From NCBI RefSeq assembly GCF_964204645.1, contig NC_134028.1, positions 8,473,001-8,537,000 of the forward strand: a DNA stretch of 64,000 nucleotides, given 5' to 3'. A program made the translations under genes and the position numbers. Below, one piece after another: positions 13,780 to 24,580 of this stretch. A model generated the notes under the pieces. That model ran no database searches. It saw only the letters and a list, made by a program, of their open reading frames with translations, and was not told the origin of the DNA. Positions within the stretch are counted from its first letter, which is position 1. Each line of letters begins with the position of its first letter. This stretch comes from Tubulanus polymorphus. Its lineage: Eukaryota > Nemertea > Palaeonemertea > Tubulaniformes > Tubulanidae.

Positions 13780-14290
13780 CCAATGAAATTGCGATAGAGA
13801 TACAGAACATACAGCTTTAACAGTAAACAATGCAACCAATGAAATTGCGATGGAGATACAGAACATACAGCTTTAACAGTAAACCATGCAACCAATGAAT
13901 TGCGATTAACTAAGACCTACGAGCAATTATCAAGTTTGATAATTGCTCGTAGCTAAGACATACAGGACAAACAGGACTAACTTAATTGCGATAGACATAC
14001 AGGACATACAGGATTAACAGTAGACAATTCAACCAACGAATTGCGATTAACTAAGACATACAGGACTAAACCACAGGACATACAGGACTAACAGTAGACA
14101 ATTCAACAACCAATGAATTGCGATTAACTAAGACATACAGGACATACAGGACTAACTTAATTGCGATAGACATACAGGACTAACAGTAAACAATGCAACC
14201 AATGAATTGCGATCGCGATCACAAAGACATACAGGACAAACAGGAATAAACCACAGTAAATTGCGATAAAAAAGACATACAGGACTAACT
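13780..14290. repeat. Degenerate minisatellite (GACATACAGGAC / CAATGAATTGCGAT)
   Basis: About 0.5 kb is built from repeated phrases: ACATACAGGACTAACAGTA, AACAATGCAACCAATGAA, TTGCGATTAACTAAG and TTGCGATAGACATACAG. Units vary in length and order, so this is a complex, partly scrambled tandem array rather than a simple satellite. It contains the palindrome at 13917-13952. Confidence 0.85.
13917..13952. repeat. Perfect 17-bp palindrome inside the minisatellite
   Basis: The arms CTACGAGCAATTATCAA and TTGATAATTGCTCGTAG are exact reverse complements separated by 2 nt (GT). The right arm interrupts the minisatellite pattern, so the copy probably arose by a small fold-back event. Confidence 0.9.
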
Positions 14291-14985
14291 GCAGTAAATA
14301 TATAGGGCCTTAGGAATGCAAAATTCATTCATTTTGTCATTTGTAAACATTCCACAACTTATTTCATTATGTCATTTCCAGTTTTCAAAGGGAATTTTCT
14401 TAACTTCAGATGCCATAAATATAAATATATAAAATTCTACAGAAACAATCAATGAATAAGTGAAAATTTACGAATAACAAACAAGACATTCAAGCAGTTG
14501 AGTAAGTTAAAATGGGACCAATCTATATATATTATATATGGATTATACAATTTAATCAGGGACAGCCTTGAACCGAGGTTGATGTGTCCATACACTCTCT
14601 TCATACACTCTCTGAACATGCATGTATGTATACTGCTGCCAATTGATGATAAGTCAAGGATGTTGAAGTTCTAGACATGGTCAGAATCATCCAGAGACAT
14701 CGGCACGCATCACAATAACTGATGATTTTGCAGTAACCTGTAACATAAAAAATCAAGCGGTAATCTATTCACAAAATATATTTTCCTGAAAGAAAAAACC
14801 TGAAATAGAGCACTATAAACACCAGTGCATATACATCGCTTCTTAACCTTATATATAATCGAGTAAATATATAGGTGACTAAGTGACGGTCATTATAGGC
14901 TTCTACGTTCACCATGGGAAATGAAAATATTTCTAACGTCAGGGATTCATTCGAAACCCGATCAATAATATTCTATACAAACTAT

Positions 14986-16426
14986 TTAGGAAATCGGGTC
15001 ACAATGAAAACAAAACCACCTGATATGTTCAGGAGGAGCCTCATTGATTGGAGCACATTTCCAATGATACCATCTATGGCAATTATCACATTCAATTGAG
15101 AATGTGGACTTTTTCTTAGGATTAGCATTGCAGTTTTTGTGGCAGACAGGGCAGGTTTCAGCAACTAACCGAGAAGGGGTTTTTTCAACTTTTGATGACA
15201 AAAGATTATCTAGTTTCAATTTTGCTAGGTTTTGGAGGCCTGCATTTCCAGGTTGATCTATAAGAATTTCTAATTCTTTTTCAGAATTGGAATTATTGAT
15301 TTCTGTAATAGGAGAACTGTTGAGATAATCATCTCTATTATTATAATCGATTACAATAGATTTTTTCTTATGATGATTATGTTCAATACGAATGTGCTTT
15401 TGAAGGAATGTTTCAATTGCATATGAATTAATAACCCCATCTGCCCAACAAATAGCACATGAGATAGGTTTCAAAGATGAATGAGAAGTGGATATGTGCC
15501 TATCTAGTTCCCTGCGACATGAACAAAGATATGGAGGATTTATTTTGTCTTTAATACAAAAGGAACAGACAATACTTTTTTCAAATAAAACAGACTTCGA
15601 GTCATTTTTAACAACTGGTATTGACTTAATATCTTTTGGTTTGGTATCTTTTGATTTTTTTGGTAAGGATGATTTATTCTGACTTAAAATATCTGCTGAA
15701 AATTCGATATCATTGCCAGGATCTGGATCAGTGGAGTCTATGGTTTCAATTTCTGATATTTTAGCTTTTTTACCTAGTTTGATAGCAGCATTTTCAACCA
15801 TAGCAGAAAAGGATACACCTCTGTTAGCAGGTCTAATTATCTTTCGCCCTCCGTGTCTTGCATTCTCAGCATCTTTAGGCATTGTAACCTTAGGGCAGTA
15901 AGGGTCTATCACTTCAAGTTCAGGAAGGTTTATGGCAACCTGATTGTCCTTGATTGGACCCTCAGCACGCCTATGAGCCATATTGTGAGGTTGTCGTTTG
16001 GCAGGTCGTCCGCTTATTAACTTAATTCCACAGTGGCTTTCATTATGTAAAATACTTAGAATGTGCCCTTTCCGAGCAGCATTGATATCATTCGAGCTAG
16101 CAATGTGGGAATGATCTTTTAACTTATCAATGAGGGTAGATGAAACAGAACAATCTCAAGCGGGACATCACGCGTCATATTATTTGTTCCAACATGGACG
16201 ATTAGTTGTTCCACATTCAGCATCTTCACCTTTTTCAATTCTGTAATATACAACTAATCAGTAACCCAATGAAAATGAACAATATAAATCAGTACTGAAC
16301 CGAGAAATTACCTTCCATCAATGTTTCAATGGTTCCTCCGGGGCACACGATCCTTGTCCATTCAAATAAGCCTACACCATCTAGCCCAGCATACTTTAAA
16401 ATGCTGTCTGCTACGAGACCAATACG
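14986..16426 (-). pseudogene. SGNH-hydrolase-like plus PHD-finger protein, frameshifted
   Basis: Read on the minus strand, an exon at 16426-16312 follows an acceptor and encodes a short SGNH-like block (VADSILK, then CPGGTIETL). A second exon starts at 16240 and continues with LIVHVGTNN, the typical third SGNH block. Near 16145-16165 the reading frame changes by one base; from there an open frame runs without interruption to the stop at 14986. That part holds a cysteine/histidine cluster (CSFC...CSCRRELDRH...CAIC...H...H) and ends in a canonical PHD finger: CPVC, CDNCHRWYHWKCAP, WFCFHC. Esterase plus PHD is known from ORF1 proteins of CR1-like retrotransposons, but no reverse transcriptase is visible and the gene appears spliced. 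It may be a domesticated or decayed mobile-element gene. The frameshift could also be a sequencing error. Confidence 0.55.
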
Positions 16427-17445
16427 CTACAAAAAAGATTATTTGTCAGTCTCAGGCCAATATCACAGGGAGGTGTGAGAGAGCACACTGGTTACTGTAA
16501 GACCCTACTACATGCAAAAGAAGTGACACATATATGTATATCAATGTGATAGAATTGATTGAAAAAATTGTGCATAATAGTAGCTAGTGCCCAAAAATAG
16601 AACACAGTGTTATTGAAGTGAAAATTTCTAAAATCCTCTGAAGCGGTGCTTATTTGGTAGCTACATGGGTATTCTAATTGAATAAGCATAAAGATAAGCG
16701 TGCACACACAGTAGCCTATGCATAAACAAGGGCCAGTTTCACCTTCACCTAAAAGTCCTGCAGTGTGAAGACTAACTTGTTCACCTAAACCACCTCTACC
16801 AGGCTGTGGAAGGCCTAACATCAGGCACTAAATTAAAAGATTCCTCTAAATCAAATTATCTATAAACATCCTCTTAATTGCAGGCAGACTGATTCAGGGA
16901 GGGGTGCAGCCCAAAATAGGGCATACATATCAGTATCATATATAATTAAAAATCAAAAGGGCACCAGATCATCAGAAAACATAATACCTATATTTTGGAA
17001 GTAGGCCTACAGAGAACATGTTTTGGAATATAAGCTTTTTAAAAATACTTGTTGATATTTTTAATTTTTCCTTTAAATTTCATTGCGACTTAAAAGTTTT
17101 AAGGGGTGTACACCCCTGTATACTCTCCTGATCTGCCCCTGAATTGCCACTTAACAAAATTTCTCAGCTTAATTGTTGGCTAACTAGCTCAGTGAAACTG
17201 GGACCAGACCTAATGCATACACCCTCAGTGGCCAGGGCCAGGATTAAACAGTTAGGCTACGTATATAAATAAAGGAATGAAAAGTACTTATCCTGAAATT
17301 GGTTAGGCTATCTATCTGCAACAAGAAATACATTTTCATTGACTCTGAATACAGGGAACTACCATTCTTCTGTTTCGAGGCCTTAAAATTTATTGTTTAT
17401 TTTTTGTTGCTGGATTTGGAATGGTTGTTGGAATATCTAAGGCCT
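16427..17445. other. Upstream of SGNH/PHD gene, no gene recognised
   Basis: This is presumably 5' flank or intron of the minus-strand SGNH/PHD gene. The minus-strand open frame at 16492-16821 has no recognisable domain. No repeats beyond short dispersed phrases were seen. Confidence 0.35.
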
Positions 17446-17989
17446 AATGTCTATTTATTAATTGATGAGACCTGTTTTTCTTGGATATTTTGCTCACTTT
17501 TTGGGGTACATACCTCATTTATGTCTTAACAGAATGCCAAAAATCGCGGACAACAACTGAATATCCGATATATTTCCAGTTCTGTACCAATTAGATGGAT
17601 TGGCAAAAAGACTCCTTAAGTCCAGTTGAATGAGAGAGAAAATCCTCCATTTTGTCAAATTTCTTGGATTTGAACATTGTTACCATGCCTACGCCACCCT
17701 GATTTAGTTGTTGAGACCCCACAAGAAAAATAACTTCATTTCGTAGGCATGGTGACAATGTAAAAATTCAAGAAATTTGACAAAATGGAGGATTTTCTCT
17801 CTCATTCAATTGGACTTAAGGAGTCTTTTTGCCAATCCATCTAATTGGTACAGAACTGGAAATATATCGGATATTCAGTTGTTGTCCGCGATTTTTGGCA
17901 TTCTGTTAAGACATAAATGAGGTATGTACCCCAAAAAGTAAGCAAAATATCCAAGAAAAACAGGTCTCATCAATTAATAAATAGACATT
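17446..17989. repeat. Large inverted repeat, two 248-bp arms, 48-bp loop
   Basis: The left arm 17446-17693 (starts AATGTCTATTTATTAATTGA) and right arm 17742-17989 (ends with its complement) match almost base for base; I counted only a handful of mismatches, mostly near the loop. Equal arm lengths and high identity indicate a recent fold-back duplication. A transcript from either strand would form a long double-stranded hairpin. Confidence 0.9.
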
Positions 17990-19201
17990 AGTAGGTGGTG
18001 ACTGTGTACGGGCAACATAGGCCTATACCCAGTGGCATGGCAATGGCATGCCACTGGGTACCCACTACTGCACTATAGTATACTGCCTACGGCTACTGCG
18101 ACTGGTGGTTCGGTTGGCAGAAATTACTTGTTAACATGGGGGGGGGGGGAGGGGGGAAGTAAGCGTGGATGAAGACAAATTAATTTAGCCGAGTAAGTAG
18201 CAAGCAAGTAAAGTAGTGGCAGTACAGTAGGCCTAGCGACAATGTGAGTGTGGTGGTAACGTGGCCGTGGTGGCAATAACAAGACTCCAAAACTGGCAAA
18301 AGCCAAAATTAAAAAGCCCTGCCGCCGCGCGGTCGCGACGCCTCGCCTGCACCACCGTGTACGATCCTCGCGGCGTTCACCAGTGTTACCCAGTGAGTTT
18401 TTTATAATCTTGCAATCTACCTCTTTTTTCAAACCAATATTCCCACCAACTGGTCCGGAGACAAGCTTAACACGTTCAGAAAACATGATTCACAATCTTT
18501 TAATCAACAGCCAGCAAGAATACACTTGACAGAAAATTCAAATTCAGCGGTTAACCGTTAAAAGTGAGTTGTTTAGCTGTGGGAGTAACAAAAAGGCGAT
18601 CTTGATGACGTCACTAGCCATCGACCAAAACAGGCTTTCAACCTTTTGCCCACTACGAAGCTAAGTAGCTGAAGATCAGACACACTGACAGACAGTACGA
18701 GAATAAGAGCCAATGGAAATTGCTACTCAAAGATAGAGAGGACATAGGTGATTTGATGTCATTGGCAGCTGTTGCAAACCTCTCTGCAGATATTCGATAG
18801 ATTATCGCCCTCTTTACGAAAACCAAAAACTTCGCAGAGACTTCAACGGGTCTCCTGTCTGGACCCGCCCTCGGCCGGGCATTACAATATAATAATGAAT
18901 AGTCTTTACCTGACTCTACATGCTAAGTTATTCAGATATATATTCACTCAGTATCTGTTGAATCAGATGGTGTTAAGAGGCTTTTCATAAGAAACCTTTT
19001 AAGTAAATGGATGACAAATAATTCATCATCCATATACTTAAAAAGGTACTAAAATCGTTGCAGATGGCCTGAGTAGAGGAGCCTCAGGATATGGGTGTGT
19101 TGATTCATATATACCCACTTACATCCTATCCAGTTAATTCACAAGACTTCAGCGACTTCAACTATAAATAATTCAGGGCATTAACAAATCGCGCACGCGT
19201 C
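17990..19201. other. Intergenic, GPCR 5' flank
   Basis: Contains a GC-rich segment at 18120-18370, including a G-run at about 18138-18155, and a phrase repeat around 18020-18060 (GGCATGGCAATGGCATGCC). The right member of the inverted ~55-bp pair lies at 18604-18657. No other coding evidence was found. Confidence 0.4.
18604..18657 (-). repeat. ~55-bp repeat, right member of an inverted pair
   Basis: Reverse complement of 12699-12754 with very few differences, including the shared TGACGTCA core and the phrase CGACCAAAACAGGCTTTCAA. Confidence 0.7.
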
Positions 19202-20173
19202 ATGCAACTGAATATTTCTTCATATGGACGACCGTTTGTCAATTTCTACCCAGTGTACGAACCTTTTTACGTGGTTCCCGCCATTCGGGTGTTTCAGCTC
19301 ATCTGGAAACCGATTATACTGATCGTAGGCATCACCGGTAATATATCGGCTTTTCTGGTCATGACCAGTTCGCGTCTACGTTCGACGTCACACGGCACGT
19401 ATTTCGCGGTGTTGGCCCTGGTGGATACTGGCACGTTACTAGGCTACTCGCTTTCGCTTTTGAACTACGCGACCTATCCGAAAGTGGTTCTAGAACATTC
19501 TTCGCGGTTGACGTGCATTTTGCACGATTATTTTGTCGTTTCGTTCAACGCTTGCAGCTCGTGGATGATCGTGATCATAACTTTGGAAAGGTTGATCGTA
19601 GTTGTTCGTCCGTTTTCCTCGAGAACAATGGCCACCGCGTCGGTAGCGCGTAAAGTGTCCGTGTTCTTGATCGCTGTAATTTTCATAGGAAATACCTATC
19701 TAATTCAACTGATTAGATTTAGCGAAAAGTTTGGTGGTTGTTTCATGTCGTTAACCGATCAACACGTATATTATACCGTCACATTGACCATATTGACGTA
19801 CGGACCTTTGATACTGACGTTCATTTTGAACACAGCGCTGATCGCCGCCGTCCGCTCGACCAAAGACCTTGGAAAAAGTGGCGACCAAAATCGTCTGCAT
19901 AGACGAGTAGCAGTCAGTGTCATGTCTGTATCTATAGTTTTCATCGTCTTGCTTCTTCCGGGCGCCGTAGTTGGATTGTTTTCTACCTTCTCGCCAACGC
20001 TTCCCGTCTATTTCTTAGACATCGTATCAATAACGAACAACATGTACCCTTTAAATTGCTCGGTCAATTTCTTTATATACCTGACGAATGGAAGAGACGT
20101 TCAGAACGTTATCGGAAAAACCATGATTTTTGTGGCTCTAGCGAAATGCTGCAAATCTAGTAGGCCGACTTAA
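19202..20173 (+). CDS. Class A (rhodopsin-like) G-protein-coupled receptor, intronless
   Basis: A 323-residue seven-transmembrane receptor for an extracellular ligand. A short N-terminus has an N-glycosylation site (NIS, residues 4-6). Helices fall at about 33-55 (GNIS in TM1), 66-88, 104-128 (Cys105 at the start of TM3), 141-160, 181-206, 224-250 and 262-284. Cys105 can pair with Cys170 in the second extracellular loop. The TM3 end reads LER instead of DRY, TM6 has LLLP instead of CWxP, and TM7 reads NCSVNFFIY in place of NPxxY. These are common variants in invertebrate peptide or amine-like orphan receptors. The ligand cannot be predicted. The single-exon structure and complete frame suggest a functional gene, possibly of retrocopy origin. 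Confidence 0.85.
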   Translation: MQLNISSYGRPFVNFYPVYEPFYVVPAIRVFQLIWKPIILIVGITGNISAFLVMTSSRLRSTSHGTYFAVLALVDTGTLLGYSLSLLNYATYPKVVLEHSSRLTCILHDYFVVSFNACSSWMIVIITLERLIVVVRPFSSRTMATASVARKVSVFLIAVIFIGNTYLIQLIRFSEKFGGCFMSLTDQHVYYTVTLTILTYGPLILTFILNTALIAAVRSTKDLGKSGDQNRLHRRVAVSVMSVSIVFIVLLLPGAVVGLFSTFSPTLPVYFLDIVSITNNMYPLNCSVNFFIYLTNGRDVQNVIGKTMIFVALAKCCKSSRPT

Positions 20174-21219
20174 TGCGTATATATACTTGAAAATTGGCAG
20201 GGCTATAGATTTACCGTTACATCGTCATCTTAGATGCCCGTCAAACTTACTATTCCTTGGTTGTTACCGTCGATGAATTCCTCTAGTTTTATGGATGATC
20301 GTTCCAGAGCCACGCGCGACCCGATATTTACTAAATAATCCACAAAGAGCGTGGGCATATATTTATTCAGATAATGTTGTCGAATCTGGAACAATCGTGA
20401 TTCGAATTTCGGATTCGAATTTGTTAAAACATGGAATATCGAATATGGGCCTGCGATTCCCAACTGTATTTCCAATCATCCATACGAAATCAAACTTTCC
20501 ATGAATGTATGTAGATGTGATATTTGTACGTGAATACACGGACGACTTTTTAAAGGGAATTTGACAATTTTACTGGCGTTCTGAATTTTACGTGATGCCC
20601 CTAATCAGCCACCATAAAAAGGGATACAAAAAGCTTTGTTTTAACAGAATTTATTCTTATTTAGCACCTAATTGATAAACAAGTCATTTAAGATCGATTC
20701 AGAATGGTTTAATTTCTTAATAACTCGTTGATCTTTTTTCTGGTCCCAATGAATTCAAATTGAGCGGAGTCTATGGTATATACATGTTTTTATTCAGTGC
20801 AAATAGATCATTGGTCAACACACCCGCGCTAGTCAAAACATTTCATCCAGCATCCTGGGCGGCATAACCTTGTAATTTTCTGATCATGGATTGGTCATCC
20901 GTCCAAACGACCGCGATAGACATAATGCAACATTTTCTGCTGAGGTAAAACTGAGTAAATCTTATCACGAAGATAAAGCTATGTCTGCATTTGCATACTT
21001 TTGAATGAATAGAATATTATTTCGTTACAGTTTTGGCACCAGTTCATGATTTGAAATATCTTTATAAGTCCAGTCAAATAGGTCCAGAAATGTAAGGGCT
21101 TTTTTCCCCACCTCCTCCGACATGGCCTTCAACATGGCTTTCCACAGCTAAATTGACCGTATCAAAATAGCTAGCATATTTTATGGAAGATAATTGTCAC
21201 CAGATAGTGCCATCTGTTA
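20174..21219. other. Intergenic between convergent GPCR and TMEM26-like genes
   Basis: Presumably both 3' untranslated regions. No coding frame with family features and no clear repeat seen. Confidence 0.4.
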
Positions 21220-23344
21220 TCAACTACTGACAGGCGGGATTGCTCTTCCGGCTTGCCTGTCTTCTTCGATGTCGTCGTCATCCTCTGGTTTGTCAGTCTT
21301 CCACGCCGTGATCGCCAATATACGATAACATTGAAACAAAACGACGAACGCATTTTTCACGGTGAAAAACATTATACCGTAATTGACCACTTTGAATTGA
21401 TACATAAGATATACCCGCATGCAGAAAAACGGCACTTCCTGGAACACCAACGACACTACTAAACTCCATCTCTCATCCGCCATGTAGCTTTTTTCGCCTT
21501 TGTCCGTAAACACACGCGCGCCTGTTCGAACGACAGTTAAATTTAGCGGGAACTGACAGACGGCTAATGTCCAAACGCCCAGTAATGTTTTCTGCATGCC
21601 GGCGTTCTCGGCGATTTTCTCGTGGTAAAACGGCTCGAAAAATTCAACGATGTCGGAACCGATAGCGACGAACAGAAGGAGAAGTCCCGAATGTTGGCCG
21701 TGTGATAGGTTATTACTCGGTATGATGACGCGTGTAAGAATTATGGTTAGTATCAACGATTGTTCGAACAGCTGTACCCACTCTTGCGGTCCAAATTCAA
21801 CTCCTTCCACTTCTATCTATAAATATTTAAAGCATAGATGATTAAGGTTAAATTGATACATTGTTTCTCATTTCTGCTGAGCAGCTTGTTGACCCGGCTG
21901 GCCGCCTATAATGATAATAATAATAATGATAATGATAATTTTAGTTCTATTTATACCCTGTATATACATCACACTTTTGATAATCGTGATCAAGCTAACC
22001 ATAACAGACCCGGCAGCTAGAAAAGAACTGGGTACAAATTTCATTGCAGTTTACAAATTGACCCGGCCGATTAGGAGAAACAATGTATCGTTTTATCTAA
22101 AATAAGCTTTTAGAAAAAAAAACGCTTTGATTCTAAGTGTATTTTTGTTATTTATCATTTAAAACAATGCCCACGCATTTATAGGGCGTTTAGATATGGA
22201 TCTCGGACACAGGGTTACTGTTGCATACCTTTAGCGCTGAGTTCGATATCGCACCACTAACTGTTAGTGTGTTGTTAGTTGTCGAGTTTCGTAGATATTC
22301 TATATATTCAAGTTGTAGGATCCATATCTGTGGAACGGATCCGATCAGAAAAAGCAGAATGCACGTACAAATCCTGAAACGTAAGAAATATCCACAATGA
22401 ACCGTTTATAGGTTCGCTATGAAAGCGTAATTTTCTTTATTATTTTACATATTTCTGATTTCTGATTTTCGTTCGAAAATTCAAGGACAACCGTTCAAAA
22501 CCAAATGCACCGCTTAACCCCTCTTATAGACTAAGTACTAAAATATGATCCATTATTCCAATCTATTTAAGCGTACGCGACTCACATGATAAAAACGTAC
22601 AAGATGAAGTGAAGTCCAATAGCGGGAAAAAAAACATAGAAATATTTTTCGCCAACATCTTCTCGAGAAAAAACAACTTTAAAAAAGCTAACCAACCATT
22701 AACACGTGGAAAACGACCAAAATAATATACTAAATTTACTACCCCCCCCCCCCCCCCCCACCGATTTACCGCCCTCCCATTTACCGCCACCCCCACTTAC
22801 CGTCAGGTTTTCTCAATGTACTTCTCAATACAAATACATAGTAAAACACCCCGATATACCGCCATACTCTTTATACCACCAAAGTCGTTCTGCACCGATG
22901 TGAGTGGTATATCGGGGGTTGACTGTACATGTATTATATTTACGCCGTATACATGTACCGCGTAGCTATTAATCAATCACTTATTCACTAAATCAATCAC
23001 TCGCCCAATAATCCCTATTACAAGATTTTTAAAAGTATGTAAAATTAACGGCCTAAAGAATATCGGCAATCAAAAAGTCGTCATTCGATCTATGGAAATG
23101 CCTACCATTTGTTTTCTCTGCCCTTCCTTTTCGCGCATCTGTATATTCCTTCTAGGATGATGAGCGTCGATAAAGCAATCAGACCCCAACGGGACTCGTC
23201 GAGAACTTCCACAACTCTCCACGTGCTGATCACGATATAAGATAACAATATCAACCGCCCGATCACGGCGCGCAAAATGTTGCGCTGATCTACTGTAAGA
23301 TCCGCCATAACTTCAGTAAATGTTGTATTCGTTCGTTTAACCAA
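21220..23344 (-). CDS. TMEM26: TMEM26-like multi-pass membrane protein (3 exons)
   Basis: Minus-strand exons 23344-23106, 22373-22229 and 21816-21220 join in phase to about 326 residues; human TMEM26 is of similar length. Exon 1 has the first helix and the conserved IEGIYxxxKRKG segment. Exon 2 has LIGSVPQIWILQLE, matching the family's PSIW-LE motif. Exon 3 includes SGLLLLFVAIGSDIVEFF, the most recognisable family signature (LSQLLLVF-G-ADILEF type), and several further helices, and ends in an acidic tail (DDDDIEED). The molecular function of the family is poorly known; expression in adipose and other tissues has been reported in vertebrates. The start at 23344 is the first methionine of the exon; Met13 is an alternative. 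Confidence 0.8.
21840..22090. repeat. Dispersed repeat in TMEM26 intron
   Basis: Shares phrases with 11340-11520: TTGTTTCTCATTTCTGCTGA, CGTGATCAAGCTAACCATAA, CAGACCCGGCAG, TTTACAAATTGA and CGATTAGGAGAAACAA. Both copies are in the same orientation. This copy contains an extra GATAAT-rich insert (about 21907-21945). Confidence 0.7.
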
Positions 23345-24580
23345 AATACAAACTACAGCAATAAGAAATACAGCAGCTTCGTTCGCTTCGATACAATCTG
23401 TTATTTCTGCTCGTCTAAACAGTGACCAAAGGTATCTATAGGACTATATAGACTCTCCTATATCCATAAACTTTCTTGATAAAGTACTTTCCAAAAGAAG
23501 GTTTGATATGGTTAGTTAATATTAATCTCTTAGCCAAGCTATTCATTAGAGTAGTTCAGGTGCGAATTGTTTTCGTATTAGTGATCACCGCCCGTGTCCG
23601 AGGTTATGACTGAGTACAATTAACGGAGCGATTCGAATTATTGGCCACTGCTTCTCTTGATCAGCCCAAGCCATTCTATTCACTTCGCCCAGTGACTGCG
23701 AACAATTCAGATTCGTTATTTCTTAAGCTAGTGCCAGTTAAAAATAGTTAATGGATTATCTGGAATTTCTCGATTTTGCCCTGGTCTCGCTAAATGTAGG
23801 ATGAACTCAAAGGCCGGTGCGCCCGAAAGGCTGTGAATATTATGGATAATATTATTAGGCAAAAAAATGCCCGTGAGCATCAAAAATCGGTCCTACAATA
23901 GGTGTTGCGGTGAAGGTTCCTTCATAAAACCGCGCAATCCTTAGTCTGAGCGCGCGTCGACGTGGATATACGGTTGCCCTGGCAAAACCCTGGCAAGCGA
24001 GGATGCAAGGTTCCCATCATCAAACAGACACATCTAAGAACTCGTTCTTCTGTTGACTGGTCTGAGGCAATCTAGACGCATGCGCCTTGTAGAACTCTCG
24101 CAGTGGAAGCGTTGACGCCTTCCCGCTCTGTGCCCAACGGCGGCGGAGACCGGCCGGAGCAATCACACCCTCCTCTCGGTCCCGCCGTCCACACGTCAGA
24201 ATCTCTCGCAGCTGTAGACGGCTTTTCGGCGTACCACATTCAGATTCACCGGTGAAACGACGGTGTATAGTGCGTTGCCCGCCACAATTCGCCGAATCGG
24301 ACAAATGTCCGTGGCTGTAGTCCGTTGAATCTTTGTGTATCTCAAGGTCGTCGACCTGACCATAAACAAAAAACACGAAACGAAAGTAAATGTAAGTACT
24401 GGTATATTCATGAACTTTAATCCTTGGAATTATATTTGTGAATAAAATTGGTGATACATTTTTTATCAGTAAGTTTTTACGGGTTTAAATTGATGACCTT
24501 GATTGATCGCACAATAATATGTCAGAATCAATTTATTTTATTGCCTTATTTTCTTCCGCGTTGTAGTCGAATTAACAATA
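23345..24580. other. Divergent intergenic region, TMEM26 and MOCS1B promoters
   Basis: The two flanking genes point away from each other, so both promoters should lie here. No clear TATA box or repeat family was identified. The open frames at 24020-24411 on the minus strand have no domain features and are not called. Confidence 0.4.

Noticed and set aside
13780-14290. CRISPR-like array of repeats
   Set aside because: Units vary in length and sequence, there are no regular unique spacers, and the setting is an animal genome. It is a degenerate minisatellite.
24020-24411. Minus-strand open frames upstream of MOCS1B
   Set aside because: No family features, and the two overlapping frames compete; more likely promoter-proximal GC-rich sequence.
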